From NCBI RefSeq assembly GCF_900060185.1, contig NZ_FIZY01000050.1, positions 1 through 37,709 on the forward strand: a stretch of 37,709 bases of DNA. Reading direction: 5' to 3'. This DNA is from Grimontia marina. GTDB taxonomy: Bacteria; Pseudomonadota; Gammaproteobacteria; Enterobacterales; Vibrionaceae. The notes below the pieces were generated by a model. It saw only the letters and a program-made list of their open reading frames with translations, made no database searches and was not told where the DNA came from. This document shows positions 15,352 through 24,362 of this stretch, in pieces. Position numbers and translations under genes: made by a program. Within the stretch, counting starts at the first letter, position 1. Every line of letters begins with the position of its first letter.

Positions 15352-16686
15352 TTAAGCCGCCGAGCCAAGGGCCGACTGTAAATCAATGCCCTGTTCACGC
15401 ATTGCCTGTAGTTTGTAGCGCAGCGCTCGGGTGGTTACACCCAGCGCATCTGCTGTTTTCGTGCGGTTGCCGCCGAACTGGCGGAGCTTGTCGAGAATGA
15501 ACTGAAACTCTGCATGGCGCTTGGCTTCCACATGGTTGAAGCGCTCAGCAGGCATAACAGCCAACGGGGTATTTTCCAGTTCAATCGGCAGCATCAAATC
15601 CTGAGCAGTGATGTAGTCGCCGTGGCGCATGACCAACGCACGCTGCATCACGTTTTCCAGTTCACGGATATTGCCCGGCCAGTTGTATTGGCTGAGCGCT
15701 GAAATCGCATCCTCAGACAGTCGGCATTTGCTGCTGTCCTGATACTTTTCGATAAAGAAATGGCTAATAGGAAGAATGTCTTCGCGGCGTTCGCGAAGCG
15801 GTGGCCAATGCAACGGCAGTACATCCAGACGGTAGAAAAGATCTTCACGGAATTGGCCTTTCTGTACTTCTTCACGAAGGTCTTTGTTGGTGGCAGCAAT
15901 GACACGGATATCCAACTGGATGGCTTTATGGCTGCCCACGCGCTCGACTTCCCGCTCTTGCAGCACGCGCAGTAACTTGGCCTGTACCGCTGGGGACATT
16001 TCACCGATTTCATCCAGCAAAATGGTGCCGCCATTGGCTTCTTCGAACTTACCGCTTTGGGATTGCAGCGCGCCGGTAAACGCCCCTTTCACGTGTCCAA
16101 ACAACACAGCCTCAAGCATAGATTCAGGAATGGCAGCACAGTTCACAGCCACAAAAGGACCATCACAACGTGGAGAATGCTCATGAACATAACGCGCCAG
16201 CACTTCTTTGCCCGTGCCGGATTCGCCGGTGATCAACACGCTGGCACTGGTGCAGGCCGCACGATGCGCAAGTTGCAGAACCTGCTTGCTTCGCCAGGAT
16301 TCAGCAACAATGTTCGCCAGTGGTTTGCCCAGCGCTTCAACGCGACGAAGCAGATTTAAAAGCTGTTTGGCTTCGAAGGGGCGAAGCAGGTAATCCGTCG
16401 CGCCCGCTTTCATGGTTTCCGCAGCTAGAATGCCTTCATCCTGATTGACGATGGCAATCGCAACGCCGCCATTTCGCTGCTTCTGGTGGCAAGCCACCCA
16501 TTCGCGGATGCCCATGTCTGGCAAATTTGAACTCACCAGCGTGATCGTGGCAGGTTCGCCGAGAAGTGCACTTCTTCCTGTGCGGGCGTGCCGAACCCGA
16601 TAGCCAGCATCTTTCAATACATCGATGACCGGGAACGCAAGCGACTCGCTTGGCTCGACCAGCAAAATTTCCGTTTTCTTCATCAT
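15352..16686 (-). CDS. lafK: Sigma-54 activator of lateral flagellar genes, LafK
   Basis: The 444-residue protein has a degenerate receiver domain (1-115), an AAA+ sigma-54 activation domain and a Fis-type HTH. Walker A GESGTGK is at 154-160, the sigma-54-contacting loop GAFTGA at 201-206, Walker B TILLDE at 221-226, and the HTH at about 407-426 (NRTKTADALGV, TTRALRYKL). The receiver lacks what phosphorylation needs: Ser52 stands where the acceptor Asp should be, Arg102 replaces the invariant Lys, and the first acidic pair is reduced to Glu11-Pro12. It should therefore act without phosphorelay. In Vibrio parahaemolyticus LafK turns on lateral fli/flg class genes with sigma-54. It overlaps motY by four bases (ATGA). 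Confidence 0.93.
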   Translation of the reverse strand: MMKKTEILLVEPSESLAFPVIDVLKDAGYRVRHARTGRSALLGEPATITLVSSNLPDMGIREWVACHQKQRNGGVAIAIVNQDEGILAAETMKAGATDYLLRPFEAKQLLNLLRRVEALGKPLANIVAESWRSKQVLQLAHRAACTSASVLITGESGTGKEVLARYVHEHSPRCDGPFVAVNCAAIPESMLEAVLFGHVKGAFTGALQSQSGKFEEANGGTILLDEIGEMSPAVQAKLLRVLQEREVERVGSHKAIQLDIRVIAATNKDLREEVQKGQFREDLFYRLDVLPLHWPPLRERREDILPISHFFIEKYQDSSKCRLSEDAISALSQYNWPGNIRELENVMQRALVMRHGDYITAQDLMLPIELENTPLAVMPAERFNHVEAKRHAEFQFILDKLRQFGGNRTKTADALGVTTRALRYKLQAMREQGIDLQSALGSAA

Positions 16687-17636
16687 TGAACCTTTGCCGC
16701 TGTCTTAGTGGTGATTTCTTGTTGTTTATTATCTGAAGGCACAACCTGCTCTGAATCGCGCACCAGTCTGACGGTAACGCGGCGGTTCAGTGCCTGCCCT
16801 TCTTTAGTGTCATTACTTGCGATGGGATAACGCTCACCATGAGCGCGCACTTCAATCATGTCGCGCGCAACACCAAAGGTTTCCAATGTGTCTGCGACTT
16901 TCTCTGCGCGGGCGCGTGAGGTATTCAAATTGGCAATCGCACTGCCGATGCTGTCGGTGTGCCCATCAATCAAAATGGTGGTAATACGGTCGTCCAGCTT
17001 GAGATAGCTGACCATGGCATTGAGTTTGTCTTTCTGGCTGGGGGTGAGTGATGACTGGCCAAACGCAAAAGGTAAAGACAAGGTTCTGGCTTCTTTGAAC
17101 GTCATGCCCGGCAGCTTGGCACGACAGCGGTTAAATGCTGTCAGGCTTTGTTGGATGCGAATCGTTGGCAGCAGGTAGGAAGCGGAAGTGTTCTTTCCGG
17201 CAAGCGAAATGTGCACCCATTGGCTGGTCTGCGCTGCATCCAGCATTTCGGTCACATCTTGTGTGAAAATCAGGGGCGAATTCGGCGTGACCCTGATATC
17301 TGACACCTCAATGCTGGTAGGCGCAGACCAGGCCGGAGCGTGTTGTGACAGCGTCGCGGTTTCAAAATGGTTAATATTTTCTTTAAGTGACGCGGAAAAA
17401 TGTAATTTATTTCCCGGAAGTGCGCGGAAGTAAAACTTCCCCTCTGGAATTTCCGAATGAATTAATTGGCATTCAAAGTCACCGTATTTAAATTCCCAGG
17501 ACGATAAGTCCATTGGAACCACGATCTCACTTTTTGCCAGCGCGTCATTTGAATTTAATAAAAGAAAAGTCAGAAAAACGCATAGCTGTATATTTGTTAG
17601 ACAGACACAAATATATCTGTTCATTCCCTCAAACAT
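16683..17636 (-). CDS. motY: Lateral flagellar motor T-ring protein MotY (OmpA-like C-terminus)
   Basis: From the ATG at 17636 (AAGG six bases upstream) the protein has 317 residues. A signal peptide spans roughly residues 5-34, followed by a MotY-type N-terminal domain that places stators around the motor. The C-terminal OmpA/MotB peptidoglycan-binding domain (about 185-295) shows ILIDGHTDSIGS, LNTSRARAEKVADTL and NRRVTV. In Vibrio lateral systems motY is the first gene of the motY-lafK-fliEFGHIJ operon, as here. An upstream ATG at 17669 is in frame but lacks a ribosome binding site. Confidence 0.92.
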   Translation of the reverse strand: MFEGMNRYICVCLTNIQLCVFLTFLLLNSNDALAKSEIVVPMDLSSWEFKYGDFECQLIHSEIPEGKFYFRALPGNKLHFSASLKENINHFETATLSQHAPAWSAPTSIEVSDIRVTPNSPLIFTQDVTEMLDAAQTSQWVHISLAGKNTSASYLLPTIRIQQSLTAFNRCRAKLPGMTFKEARTLSLPFAFGQSSLTPSQKDKLNAMVSYLKLDDRITTILIDGHTDSIGSAIANLNTSRARAEKVADTLETFGVARDMIEVRAHGERYPIASNDTKEGQALNRRVTVRLVRDSEQVVPSDNKQQEITTKTAAKVQ

Positions 17637-17779
17637 AGATAACCTTAAGCCAATATTTATTTCACCCAACTTGGAATAATTGTCACACTGATTACCTTAT
17701 TGGCGATAAGCGTCAGAAAAACCACACACTTTGCGTCAATGCAATGGCGGTAAGCTATTAAGAATCCAGTACTATCTCG

Positions 17780-17795
17780 GGCTAGCCTTTGTCCA
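17780..17795 (-). promoter_or_regulatory. Weak sigma-54 promoter candidate facing motY
   Basis: On the minus strand the sequence TGGACAAAGGCTAGCC keeps the invariant GG and GC dinucleotides at correct spacing, but departs from the consensus elsewhere (TGGACA for TGGCAC). The predicted start would leave a ~130-base leader before motY. It could be chance. Confidence 0.25.
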
Positions 17796-18009
17796 GGCTT
17801 AGTTTTATAGGATTGATTAAAAGTATTTATTCCGAAGTACAATTACTGTTTGGATTAATCTTTAACCATCCATTTTTAATTTGATTAGCAAGCTACTCGC
17901 AAATAAGTTTTATTAAAAGCAGTAAAATAAAACCTTATTCAACATATGAACTAACGTCACAGACTTTAAATAACACGCTAAAAATAAATGAAAAACTCTG
18001 TGTAGACTG

Positions 18010-18025
18010 TGGCACACAGTGAGCA
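18010..18025 (+). promoter_or_regulatory. Sigma-54 (-24/-12) promoter of the fliM operon
   Basis: TGGCACACAGTGAGCA matches the -24 element TGGCAC exactly and the -12 GC in the correct register, with GAGCA in place of TTGCA. Transcription would start about 23 bases before the fliM ATG. This fits LafK, a sigma-54 activator encoded next door in the divergent operon. Confidence 0.65.
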
Positions 18026-18059
18026 ACTAGCTCCAAAGTTATATAAGCGGTAACTATAA

Positions 18060-18857
18060 ATGGAAACGACAAACACCAGGCCTCAATTTGAGGCGGTCAG
18101 CGTCGAATTGCTGGGAAAGCCAATTCATTCGGTACGTGAAAACTTAGAAGGTTTTTTAGCGCCATTTGCGCTAACTCTGCGTCATTCCCTGCAAAGCTGG
18201 CTAAAAACCAATCAGGTCGACGTCATATTCCAGGGCGTAGAGTTACATACCCTTCGTCTCGATGACATCGACAAGGAAACACTCTCCGCGTTCAAGCATG
18301 ATGACGGCGGCTTCGCCTACGTTCATCTTGATGCCGCCACACTGATTGCTCTTTCAGACAGTTTCTATGGTGCCAGTGTTGCGCGAAGCAACACCGTACT
18401 GACCGCCAGCGACAAGCGCCTTCAGGAACGTATTGGCAAGCTGGTGATTGGCAATATCGCGCCTGATGAAATGTGGACACAAAGCGAGTTTGAGCCCGGC
18501 TATGGCATGGGACTTCGCGCCACGCTGGATATCCAGTTCGGAGAGCATTCCGGCCAGTTGACCATGGACATTGAAGGCAACCTCATCCGCACATTGATTG
18601 AAGAACTGGGTTTACAGAGCGAAAAAGATCTCTCCGACGCATTCTCCCAGTCTCTCGCGACAACCCCTGTTCGTCTCAATGTGTTACTGAGCAAGAAAAC
18701 CATGCCGCTCAGCGACGTACTGGATCTCGCCCCAAACGACATTTTGCCGATTGAGCTACTGACCAACGTGCCCGTCAGCATTGGCAATGAACAGCTGTTT
18801 ACTGGCCGCGTTGCGGAGCAGGACGGACAGTTGGTACTGACTTTAAACCACGAATAA
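18060..18857 (+). CDS. fliM: Lateral flagellar motor switch protein FliM (short form)
   Basis: The product has 265 residues against 320-330 for typical polar FliM. It carries a recognisable but diverged middle domain and a C-terminal SpoA domain (about residues 195-265, ending TGRVAEQDGQLVLTL). The N-terminal peptide that binds phospho-CheY (an acidic EIDxL-type motif) is missing: the protein opens METTNTRPQFEAVSVELLG and runs straight into the core. The GGxG-type motif of the middle domain is also not visible. It forms the C-ring with FliG and FliN. Missing the CheY peptide suggests a motor that ignores CheY or reads it another way. The ribosome binding site is weak. Confidence 0.88.
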   Translation: METTNTRPQFEAVSVELLGKPIHSVRENLEGFLAPFALTLRHSLQSWLKTNQVDVIFQGVELHTLRLDDIDKETLSAFKHDDGGFAYVHLDAATLIALSDSFYGASVARSNTVLTASDKRLQERIGKLVIGNIAPDEMWTQSEFEPGYGMGLRATLDIQFGEHSGQLTMDIEGNLIRTLIEELGLQSEKDLSDAFSQSLATTPVRLNVLLSKKTMPLSDVLDLAPNDILPIELLTNVPVSIGNEQLFTGRVAEQDGQLVLTLNHE

Positions 18858-18868
18858 GGATTCCCACC

Positions 18869-19237
18869 GTGAGCACAGCATCTGAAACCGCTACCTTCAG
18901 TGGCGATGACCTGAATTTTGATGATTTCCAACTGGAAGATTTTGATACCCCAGCCCTGTCGCAACCTGCCGCGATGCCGGAGCGAGACCTGAGCTTTTTC
19001 AAGAAAATCCCAGTGACTGTGACATTGGAAGTTGCCAGCAAAGAAATCGCTCTGGGTGATTTGATGAAAGCTGGTGAAGGTAGCGTGATTGAGTTAGACA
19101 AGCTCAACGGCGAGCCGCTGGATGTGAAGGTAAACGGTTCTCTGATGGGTCATGCCGAAGTGGTTGTAGTGAATGACAAATACGGCCTTCGCCTGATTGA
19201 TGTCGTAGACTCTGCTCTGGCCGGAGTGGGTCAGTAA
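18869..19237 (+). CDS. fliN: Lateral flagellar switch protein FliN
   Basis: The product has 122 residues and starts at a GTG with AAGGA seven bases upstream. The acidic N-terminus (DDLNFDDFQLEDFD) is followed by a SpoA domain (about 47-118: KIPVTVTLEVASKEIALGDLM, then LNGEPLDVKVNG and RLIDVV). FliN forms the lower rim of the C-ring and docks FliH-FliI. It lies 11 bases after fliM and three before fliP. Confidence 0.95.
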   Translation: MSTASETATFSGDDLNFDDFQLEDFDTPALSQPAAMPERDLSFFKKIPVTVTLEVASKEIALGDLMKAGEGSVIELDKLNGEPLDVKVNGSLMGHAEVVVVNDKYGLRLIDVVDSALAGVGQ

Positions 19238-19240
19238 GCC

Positions 19241-19996
19241 ATGGTGGTATCCCGTTCCCTCAGAGCCTGTGCAGGCAGTATTTTGGTTGCGATGGCGCTC
19301 TTCGCTGCGCCAGCCTTGGCAGACAATGGTCTGACGATTCTGTCGGTTACCGATGGCGCGACCGAGCAGGAATACAGCGTGAAGCTGCAGATCTTGCTGC
19401 TGATGACAGCACTGAGCTTTCTGCCTGCTTTCATTTTGATGGGAACGAGCTTTACCCGGATTATAGTCGTCCTGGCGATTTTGCGTCAGGCTCTGGGTTT
19501 ACAACAAAGTCCGCCAAACCGCGTGTTGGTGGGCATTGCCCTCGCGCTGACGCTGTTGATCATGCGCCCGGTCTGGAGCGACATTTACGACAACGCCTTC
19601 AAACCTTATGACGCAGGGGAAATCACCCTGATGCAGGCGTTCTCGGTAGCTGAAACGCCAGTGCGTGACTTCATGCTCAAGCAAACTCACCAAAGCGCCC
19701 TTGAGCAGATGCTGCGTATCGCCAACGAGCCACTCGACCAGAATGTCGAAGACATTTCCTTTGCTGTCGTTCTGCCTGCCTTTGTTATCAGCGAGCTGAA
19801 AACCGCTTTCCAAATCGGCTTTATGCTGTTTATTCCTTTTTTGATCATCGACTTGGTGGTCGCCAGTGTTTTGATGGCAATGGGTATGATGATGCTCTCC
19901 CCCCTCATCATCTCATTGCCATTCAAACTTGTGGTGTTTGTGCTGGTCGACGGCTGGGCGATGACCGTCGGCACCCTGGCCGCCAGTTTTGGGTAG
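19241..19996 (+). CDS. fliP: Flagellar export gate protein FliP (lateral)
   Basis: The product has 251 residues. A signal peptide lies at the N-terminus (residues 1-27, hydrophobic core then APALA), as is usual for FliP. Four membrane helices follow, with the family signatures [19 protein letters not shown] and [16 protein letters not shown]. Five FliP subunits build the conical export channel with FliQ and FliR. Translation is probably coupled to fliN, whose stop is three bases upstream. Confidence 0.97.
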   Translation: MVVSRSLRACAGSILVAMALFAAPALADNGLTILSVTDGATEQEYSVKLQILLLMTALSFLPAFILMGTSFTRIIVVLAILRQALGLQQSPPNRVLVGIALALTLLIMRPVWSDIYDNAFKPYDAGEITLMQAFSVAETPVRDFMLKQTHQSALEQMLRIANEPLDQNVEDISFAVVLPAFVISELKTAFQIGFMLFIPFLIIDLVVASVLMAMGMMMLSPLIISLPFKLVVFVLVDGWAMTVGTLAASFG

Positions 19997-20065
19997 CCGC
20001 GTAGTGAATGCTTTTGTTGCAGATGGTTTTGTTGCGTTTGGTTTATCACGAATGGTAGCTAAATC

Positions 20066-20335
20066 ATGACTCCCGAACTTGTCGTCACCCTGTTCTCCAA
20101 TGCGGTTTGGCTCATCATTCTGATGGTGGCAGTGCTGGTGGTACCTGGCCTTTTGGTTGGCTTGGTGATAGCGATTTTTCAGGCTGCCACCCAAATCAAC
20201 GAACAAACCTTGAGCTTCCTTCCCCGACTGATTGCAACCCTGCTCATGGTGATTTTCGCCGGACACTGGATGCTCCGGAAAATCATGGAGCTGTTCGAAT
20301 ACCTGTTCCTCAACATTCCGGGAATGATTGGCTGA
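20066..20335 (+). CDS. fliQ: Flagellar export gate protein FliQ (lateral)
   Basis: The product has 89 residues and two membrane helices (about 14-38 and 51-72), with the conserved LVIAIFQAATQINEQTL and FLPRL segments. FliQ packs around the FliP-FliR core. The gene follows fliP after 69 bases, the longest gap in this operon apart from that before lafA. Its stop overlaps the fliR start in TGATG. Confidence 0.97.
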   Translation: MTPELVVTLFSNAVWLIILMVAVLVVPGLLVGLVIAIFQAATQINEQTLSFLPRLIATLLMVIFAGHWMLRKIMELFEYLFLNIPGMIG

Positions 20336-21111
20336 TGGCGCTGACATTCGGCGAACTTTCAGCCATTCTCGGTCAACTCTGGTGGCCGTTTTTTCGTATC
20401 GGTGCCATGTTTATTTCGATGCCGTTTTTCGGCGATGCCTTAATTCCGGTGTGGGTGCGCAGCCTGCTGGCGCTTTCAATTGTCGTCATCACTGCGCCTT
20501 TGATGCCGGCCATGCCAGTGGTAGATTTGTTTTCCCTGACCTCACTTTTCCTTGCCTTCGAGCAGGCGGTCTGGGGACTTTTCTTTGGCCTTATCCTCCA
20601 TCTGCTTTTTTCCGTTTTCACCATGCTCGGCCAGATAGTCTCACTGCAAATGGGTCTCGGCATGGCAATGATGAATGATCCGGTCAACGGCCTTTCGGTG
20701 GCGGTGCTTGGCCGTATTTTCCTGCTGTTTTGCACCTTATTGTTCCTGTCACTGGAAGGCCATCTTCTGGTTATCGACATTCTGATCCAAAGCTTTGTGA
20801 TTTGGCCAGTAGGATCAGGATTAACTGCGCTTTCCCTTCAAGGGGTCATTAATGTATTTGGGTGGATGTTCGCGTCTGCGCTTGCATTGGCGCTTCCTGC
20901 CATTGTTTCCATGCTACTGGCCAACATCAGCTTTGGTGTGATGAACCGCGCCGCGCCGTCGCTCAACGTATACGCACTGGGTTTTCCGATGACCATGCTG
21001 CTTGGCTTGTTCAGCGTCTTGCTGTCGATTTCCGGTGTACCGGATAAATACACAGAATTAGTGCATGACACGCTTCGTCATCTCAACAGCTTTATGGTGG
21101 GGGGCGCATGA
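20335..21111 (+). CDS. fliR: Flagellar export gate protein FliR (lateral)
   Basis: The product has 258 residues from the ATG at 20335 that shares its A with the fliQ stop (TGATG). The frame is open further upstream but overlaps fliQ and translates to non-protein-like sequence, so it is excluded. It has about six membrane helices and typical FliR features (LALSIVVITAPLMP, QIVSLQMGLGMAMMNDP, NRAAPSLNVYALGFPM). FliR is the single-copy subunit of the FliPQR channel and contacts FlhB. Confidence 0.97.
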   Translation: MALTFGELSAILGQLWWPFFRIGAMFISMPFFGDALIPVWVRSLLALSIVVITAPLMPAMPVVDLFSLTSLFLAFEQAVWGLFFGLILHLLFSVFTMLGQIVSLQMGLGMAMMNDPVNGLSVAVLGRIFLLFCTLLFLSLEGHLLVIDILIQSFVIWPVGSGLTALSLQGVINVFGWMFASALALALPAIVSMLLANISFGVMNRAAPSLNVYALGFPMTMLLGLFSVLLSISGVPDKYTELVHDTLRHLNSFMVGGA

Positions 21112-22235
21112 GCGAACAGTCGTCTCAGGACAAAACGGAACAGGCCTCGCCCCAGAAGATCAAAAAGGCGAGAGAAGAAGGCCAGATCCCCCGCGCTAAG
21201 GAATTCACTACCGCCGTGATTTTCCTTGCTGTCGCCGTCTACTTCTATAGCCAGCTCCCCGCCATTTGGGAAGCCATAAGCGGGGTATTCCGCTTCAACA
21301 TGTCACTGACCAAAGCAGACCTCGAAAATCCCTTTCAGGCGATTGAACATGTCGGCCAGAGCCTCGCCATCATGATTGAGCTTTTGCTGCCGATGTTCGT
21401 GATGATCATCGTCGCGACGGTGCTGAGCTCTCTGGTGCTGGGGGGCTGGATGTTCCGTCCTGCCAACGTCTTACCCAAGCTCAGTAAACTCAGTCCGATT
21501 AACGGCATCAAGCGGATGTTTTCCACACGCTCACTGGTGGAACTCATCAAATCCACCCTGAAAGTGTCGGTCATTTCCGGTGTGCTTTACGGCTTTTTGG
21601 ATAACAACCTTCAACCGCTGCTTGGCATGCAAAACCTGCCGCTCTCACAGGGTGTCGTCATGATCATGAATATCCTGTTTGAAGGCTTGCTATTGATGGG
21701 GTTTGCCCTGCTGCTGTTTGGTGTGATTGATATTCCCTACCAGCGTTGGGAACACATGAAAGAACTGCGTATGACCAAGCAGGAGCTGAAAGAAGAGTTC
21801 AAAAACAACGAAGGCCGCCCGGAAGTTAAACAGCGTATTCGACAAATCCAACAGCAGTTTGCCCGCCGACGCATAGACAAAGCCGTGCCAAGTGCTGATG
21901 TGGTGATCACCAACCCAACCCACTATGCCGTGGCCTTGAAATACGACACCAAGCTTTCAGAGGCTCCTTTCGTTGTCGCCAAAGGCGTGGATGAAACCGC
22001 CATGCATATTCAGCGCATTGCGCGGGAAAACAACGTGGAAATCATCCATTCCCCGCCGCTGACCCGTTCGATTTTTCACACCACTGCGATTGAGCAGGCC
22101 ATTCCCAGCCAGCTTTACATCGCAGTGGCGCACATTCTGACTTATGTCCTGCAAGTGAAGGCTTTTCGTGAAGGGCGCGGCGACAAACCTATGTCGTTGC
22201 CGCACTTTTCGATTCCCAAACACTTGCATCACTGA
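21108..22235 (+). CDS. flhB: Flagellar export switch protein FlhB (lateral)
   Basis: The product has 375 residues: four membrane helices in the first ~210 and a cytoplasmic autocleavage domain. The cleavage site NPTH is at residues 269-272, in the same position as in Salmonella FlhB. Autocleavage between Asn and Pro lets the machine switch from rod/hook to filament substrates. The N-terminal family motif DKTEQASPQKIKKAREEGQ is intact. It overlaps fliR by four bases (ATGA). Confidence 0.97.
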   Translation: MSEQSSQDKTEQASPQKIKKAREEGQIPRAKEFTTAVIFLAVAVYFYSQLPAIWEAISGVFRFNMSLTKADLENPFQAIEHVGQSLAIMIELLLPMFVMIIVATVLSSLVLGGWMFRPANVLPKLSKLSPINGIKRMFSTRSLVELIKSTLKVSVISGVLYGFLDNNLQPLLGMQNLPLSQGVVMIMNILFEGLLLMGFALLLFGVIDIPYQRWEHMKELRMTKQELKEEFKNNEGRPEVKQRIRQIQQQFARRRIDKAVPSADVVITNPTHYAVALKYDTKLSEAPFVVAKGVDETAMHIQRIARENNVEIIHSPPLTRSIFHTTAIEQAIPSQLYIAVAHILTYVLQVKAFREGRGDKPMSLPHFSIPKHLHH

Positions 22236-22268
22236 TTTGCTTTCGCACCACCATGAAGGACCAGAGAT

Positions 22269-24362
22269 ATGCTTAATCGGTTAAAAGCCTTCCAGGAATC
22301 AGCCAAAGGGCGCATCGGTATTCCGATTGTGCTCCTGATGCTGCTTGCTATGGTTATCCTGCCATTGCCGCCGCTTTTGCTGGATGCCCTTTTCACTTTC
22401 AACATTGTGCTGGCGATTCTGGTATTGCTGGTCAGCACCACCGCTAAACGACCGCTGGATTTCTCCATTTTCCCAACCATACTGCTGGTCGCGACCCTGC
22501 TCCGCCTGGCACTGAACGTGGCATCGACCCGTATCGTGCTACTCGAAGGTCACAATGGAGGCGATGCTGCGGGTAAGGTTATTCAAGCCTTCGGTGAAGT
22601 GGTCATTGGTGGTAACTACCTGATTGGTATGGTGGTGTTTGTCATCTTGATGATCATTAACTTTGTGGTCATCACCAAAGGTGGCGAACGTATTTCCGAA
22701 GTCAGTGCCCGGTTTACCCTGGATGCCTTGCCCGGCAAACAGATGGCGATTGATGCCGACCTCAATGCAGGGTTGATCGATCAGGAAACCGCGCGCCTTC
22801 GACGCAAGGAAGTCGCGAATGAAGCGGACTTCCATGGCTCAATGGACGGTGCGTCCAAGTTCGTTCGCGGTGATGCCATCGCGGGTATGCTAATCCTCTT
22901 CATCAACCTGATTGGTGGTGTCAGCATTGGTGTGTTCGACCACGGTCTGACAGGTTCTGAGGCTATGCGTACCTATGCGCTGCTGACTATCGGTGATGGT
23001 CTGGTCGCCCAGATCCCGTCCCTCTTGCTGGCAACAGCTGCGGCTATCATCGTGACCCGTATCAACGATTCCGACAACGACATGACGGAAACGGTACGTA
23101 AGCAGTTACTCGCTACCCCCGCCACGCTCTACACAGTCTCAGGCATCATGGTCATCATTGGTATCGTACCGGGCATGCCACATATGGCGTTTTTCACCTT
23201 TGCGGGTGTGCTGGCTTTTGCAGGCTGGCGACAAAGCAAAGCGCCGGTTGAAGACACGCAACTGGACGAAGTGGCCGCCATTTCTCATGTGATGCAGCGT
23301 GAGGAAGAAGCGAACCTGAGCTGGGATGATATTCCCCACGTGCATACCCTTTCGCTGGCGCTGGGTTATCGCTTGGTGCATCTGGTCAATAAAGATCAGG
23401 GTGCACCACTTACGCAACGTATCCGCGGTGTCCGCCGTCATCTTTCTGAACAAATCGGCTTCCTGCTGCCGGAAGTGCGTATCCGCGACAACCTGAGCCT
23501 GAAACCGAATCAGTACACCCTTTCCCTCAATGGCGAAGTGATTGAGCAAGGCTTTATTGAACCTGACCGTTTAATGGCCATTGCCGTCGGCGAAACCTAT
23601 GGTGAAGTGGACGGCATTCTCGGCAGCGACCCGGCGTATCAATTGCCTGCGGTCTGGATTGAACATACCGACAAAGCCAAAGCACTCAACATGGGTTATC
23701 AGGTTGTCGACGACAGCACGGTTATCGCTACCCACATCAGCAAGGTAATGAAATCCAATCTCGCCGATTTGTTCACCCATGACGATGTTGATGCGATGAA
23801 CCAACGCCTGACTCATCAGGCACCTAAACTGGCGCAGGCATTGAGCGCAGCACTGACACCCGCGCAGCAACTCAAGGTTTATCGACAATTGCTGTTAGAT
23901 CAGGTGCCGCTTTGCGATATCCGCACCATCGCCAACACCATGTTGGAGTCTGCGGAAAACACTAAAGACCCAATTCTGGTCGCGGCGGATGTGCGCTGCA
24001 CGCTTCGCCGTACCCTGTTCAATCTGGTCGCGGGTCAGAAAAATGAACTGAATGTGTATGCCCTGTCTGACGAGCTGGAAAAGATGCTGCTCACCTCATT
24101 GCAACAGGCTCAGGCAAGCGGCCCCGTGATGTTGGACAGCTTCCCGATTGAGCCAAACATTCTGGGACAATTCCAACAGAACCTGCCGTTGATTCGCCAG
24201 CAACTGAAGCAACAAGGTATGGCGCCAATCCTTCTGGTGATGCCACAACTCCGCCCATTGATTGCACGCTACGCCCGCACCTTCACACAAGGACTGGCGG
24301 TGCTTTCTTACAACGAAGTGCCGGAGAACAAACAGATCAATGTGGTAGGAAACCTTGGCTAA
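22269..24362 (+). CDS. flhA: Flagellar export gate protein FlhA (lateral)
   Basis: The product has 697 residues: eight membrane helices in the first ~330, then the cytoplasmic ring domain that docks chaperone-substrate complexes. The FHIPEP-family signature between helices is clear (GQRISEV-like GGERISEVSARFTLDALPGKQ, DGASKFVRGDAIAG). It uses proton flow to drive export. AAGGA precedes the ATG. The end overlaps the next gene by eight bases, so the EAL-like protein is translationally linked to the export gate. Confidence 0.97.
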   Translation: MLNRLKAFQESAKGRIGIPIVLLMLLAMVILPLPPLLLDALFTFNIVLAILVLLVSTTAKRPLDFSIFPTILLVATLLRLALNVASTRIVLLEGHNGGDAAGKVIQAFGEVVIGGNYLIGMVVFVILMIINFVVITKGGERISEVSARFTLDALPGKQMAIDADLNAGLIDQETARLRRKEVANEADFHGSMDGASKFVRGDAIAGMLILFINLIGGVSIGVFDHGLTGSEAMRTYALLTIGDGLVAQIPSLLLATAAAIIVTRINDSDNDMTETVRKQLLATPATLYTVSGIMVIIGIVPGMPHMAFFTFAGVLAFAGWRQSKAPVEDTQLDEVAAISHVMQREEEANLSWDDIPHVHTLSLALGYRLVHLVNKDQGAPLTQRIRGVRRHLSEQIGFLLPEVRIRDNLSLKPNQYTLSLNGEVIEQGFIEPDRLMAIAVGETYGEVDGILGSDPAYQLPAVWIEHTDKAKALNMGYQVVDDSTVIATHISKVMKSNLADLFTHDDVDAMNQRLTHQAPKLAQALSAALTPAQQLKVYRQLLLDQVPLCDIRTIANTMLESAENTKDPILVAADVRCTLRRTLFNLVAGQKNELNVYALSDELEKMLLTSLQQAQASGPVMLDSFPIEPNILGQFQQNLPLIRQQLKQQGMAPILLVMPQLRPLIARYARTFTQGLAVLSYNEVPENKQINVVGNLG

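Larger units (their letters stand above)
17637..18059. promoter_or_regulatory. Divergent control region of the two lateral flagellar operons
   Basis: This 423-base AT-rich spacer separates motY (minus) from fliM (plus) and must hold both promoters. It contains a good sigma-54 element facing fliM and a weaker one facing motY, both listed separately. Binding sites for LafK cannot be picked out with certainty. No gene is seen in it. Confidence 0.7.

Noticed and set aside
20107-20334. N-terminal extension of fliR into fliQ
   Set aside because: It overlaps fliQ in another frame and reads as non-protein-like sequence; the TGATG overlap at 20333-20337 gives the proper start.
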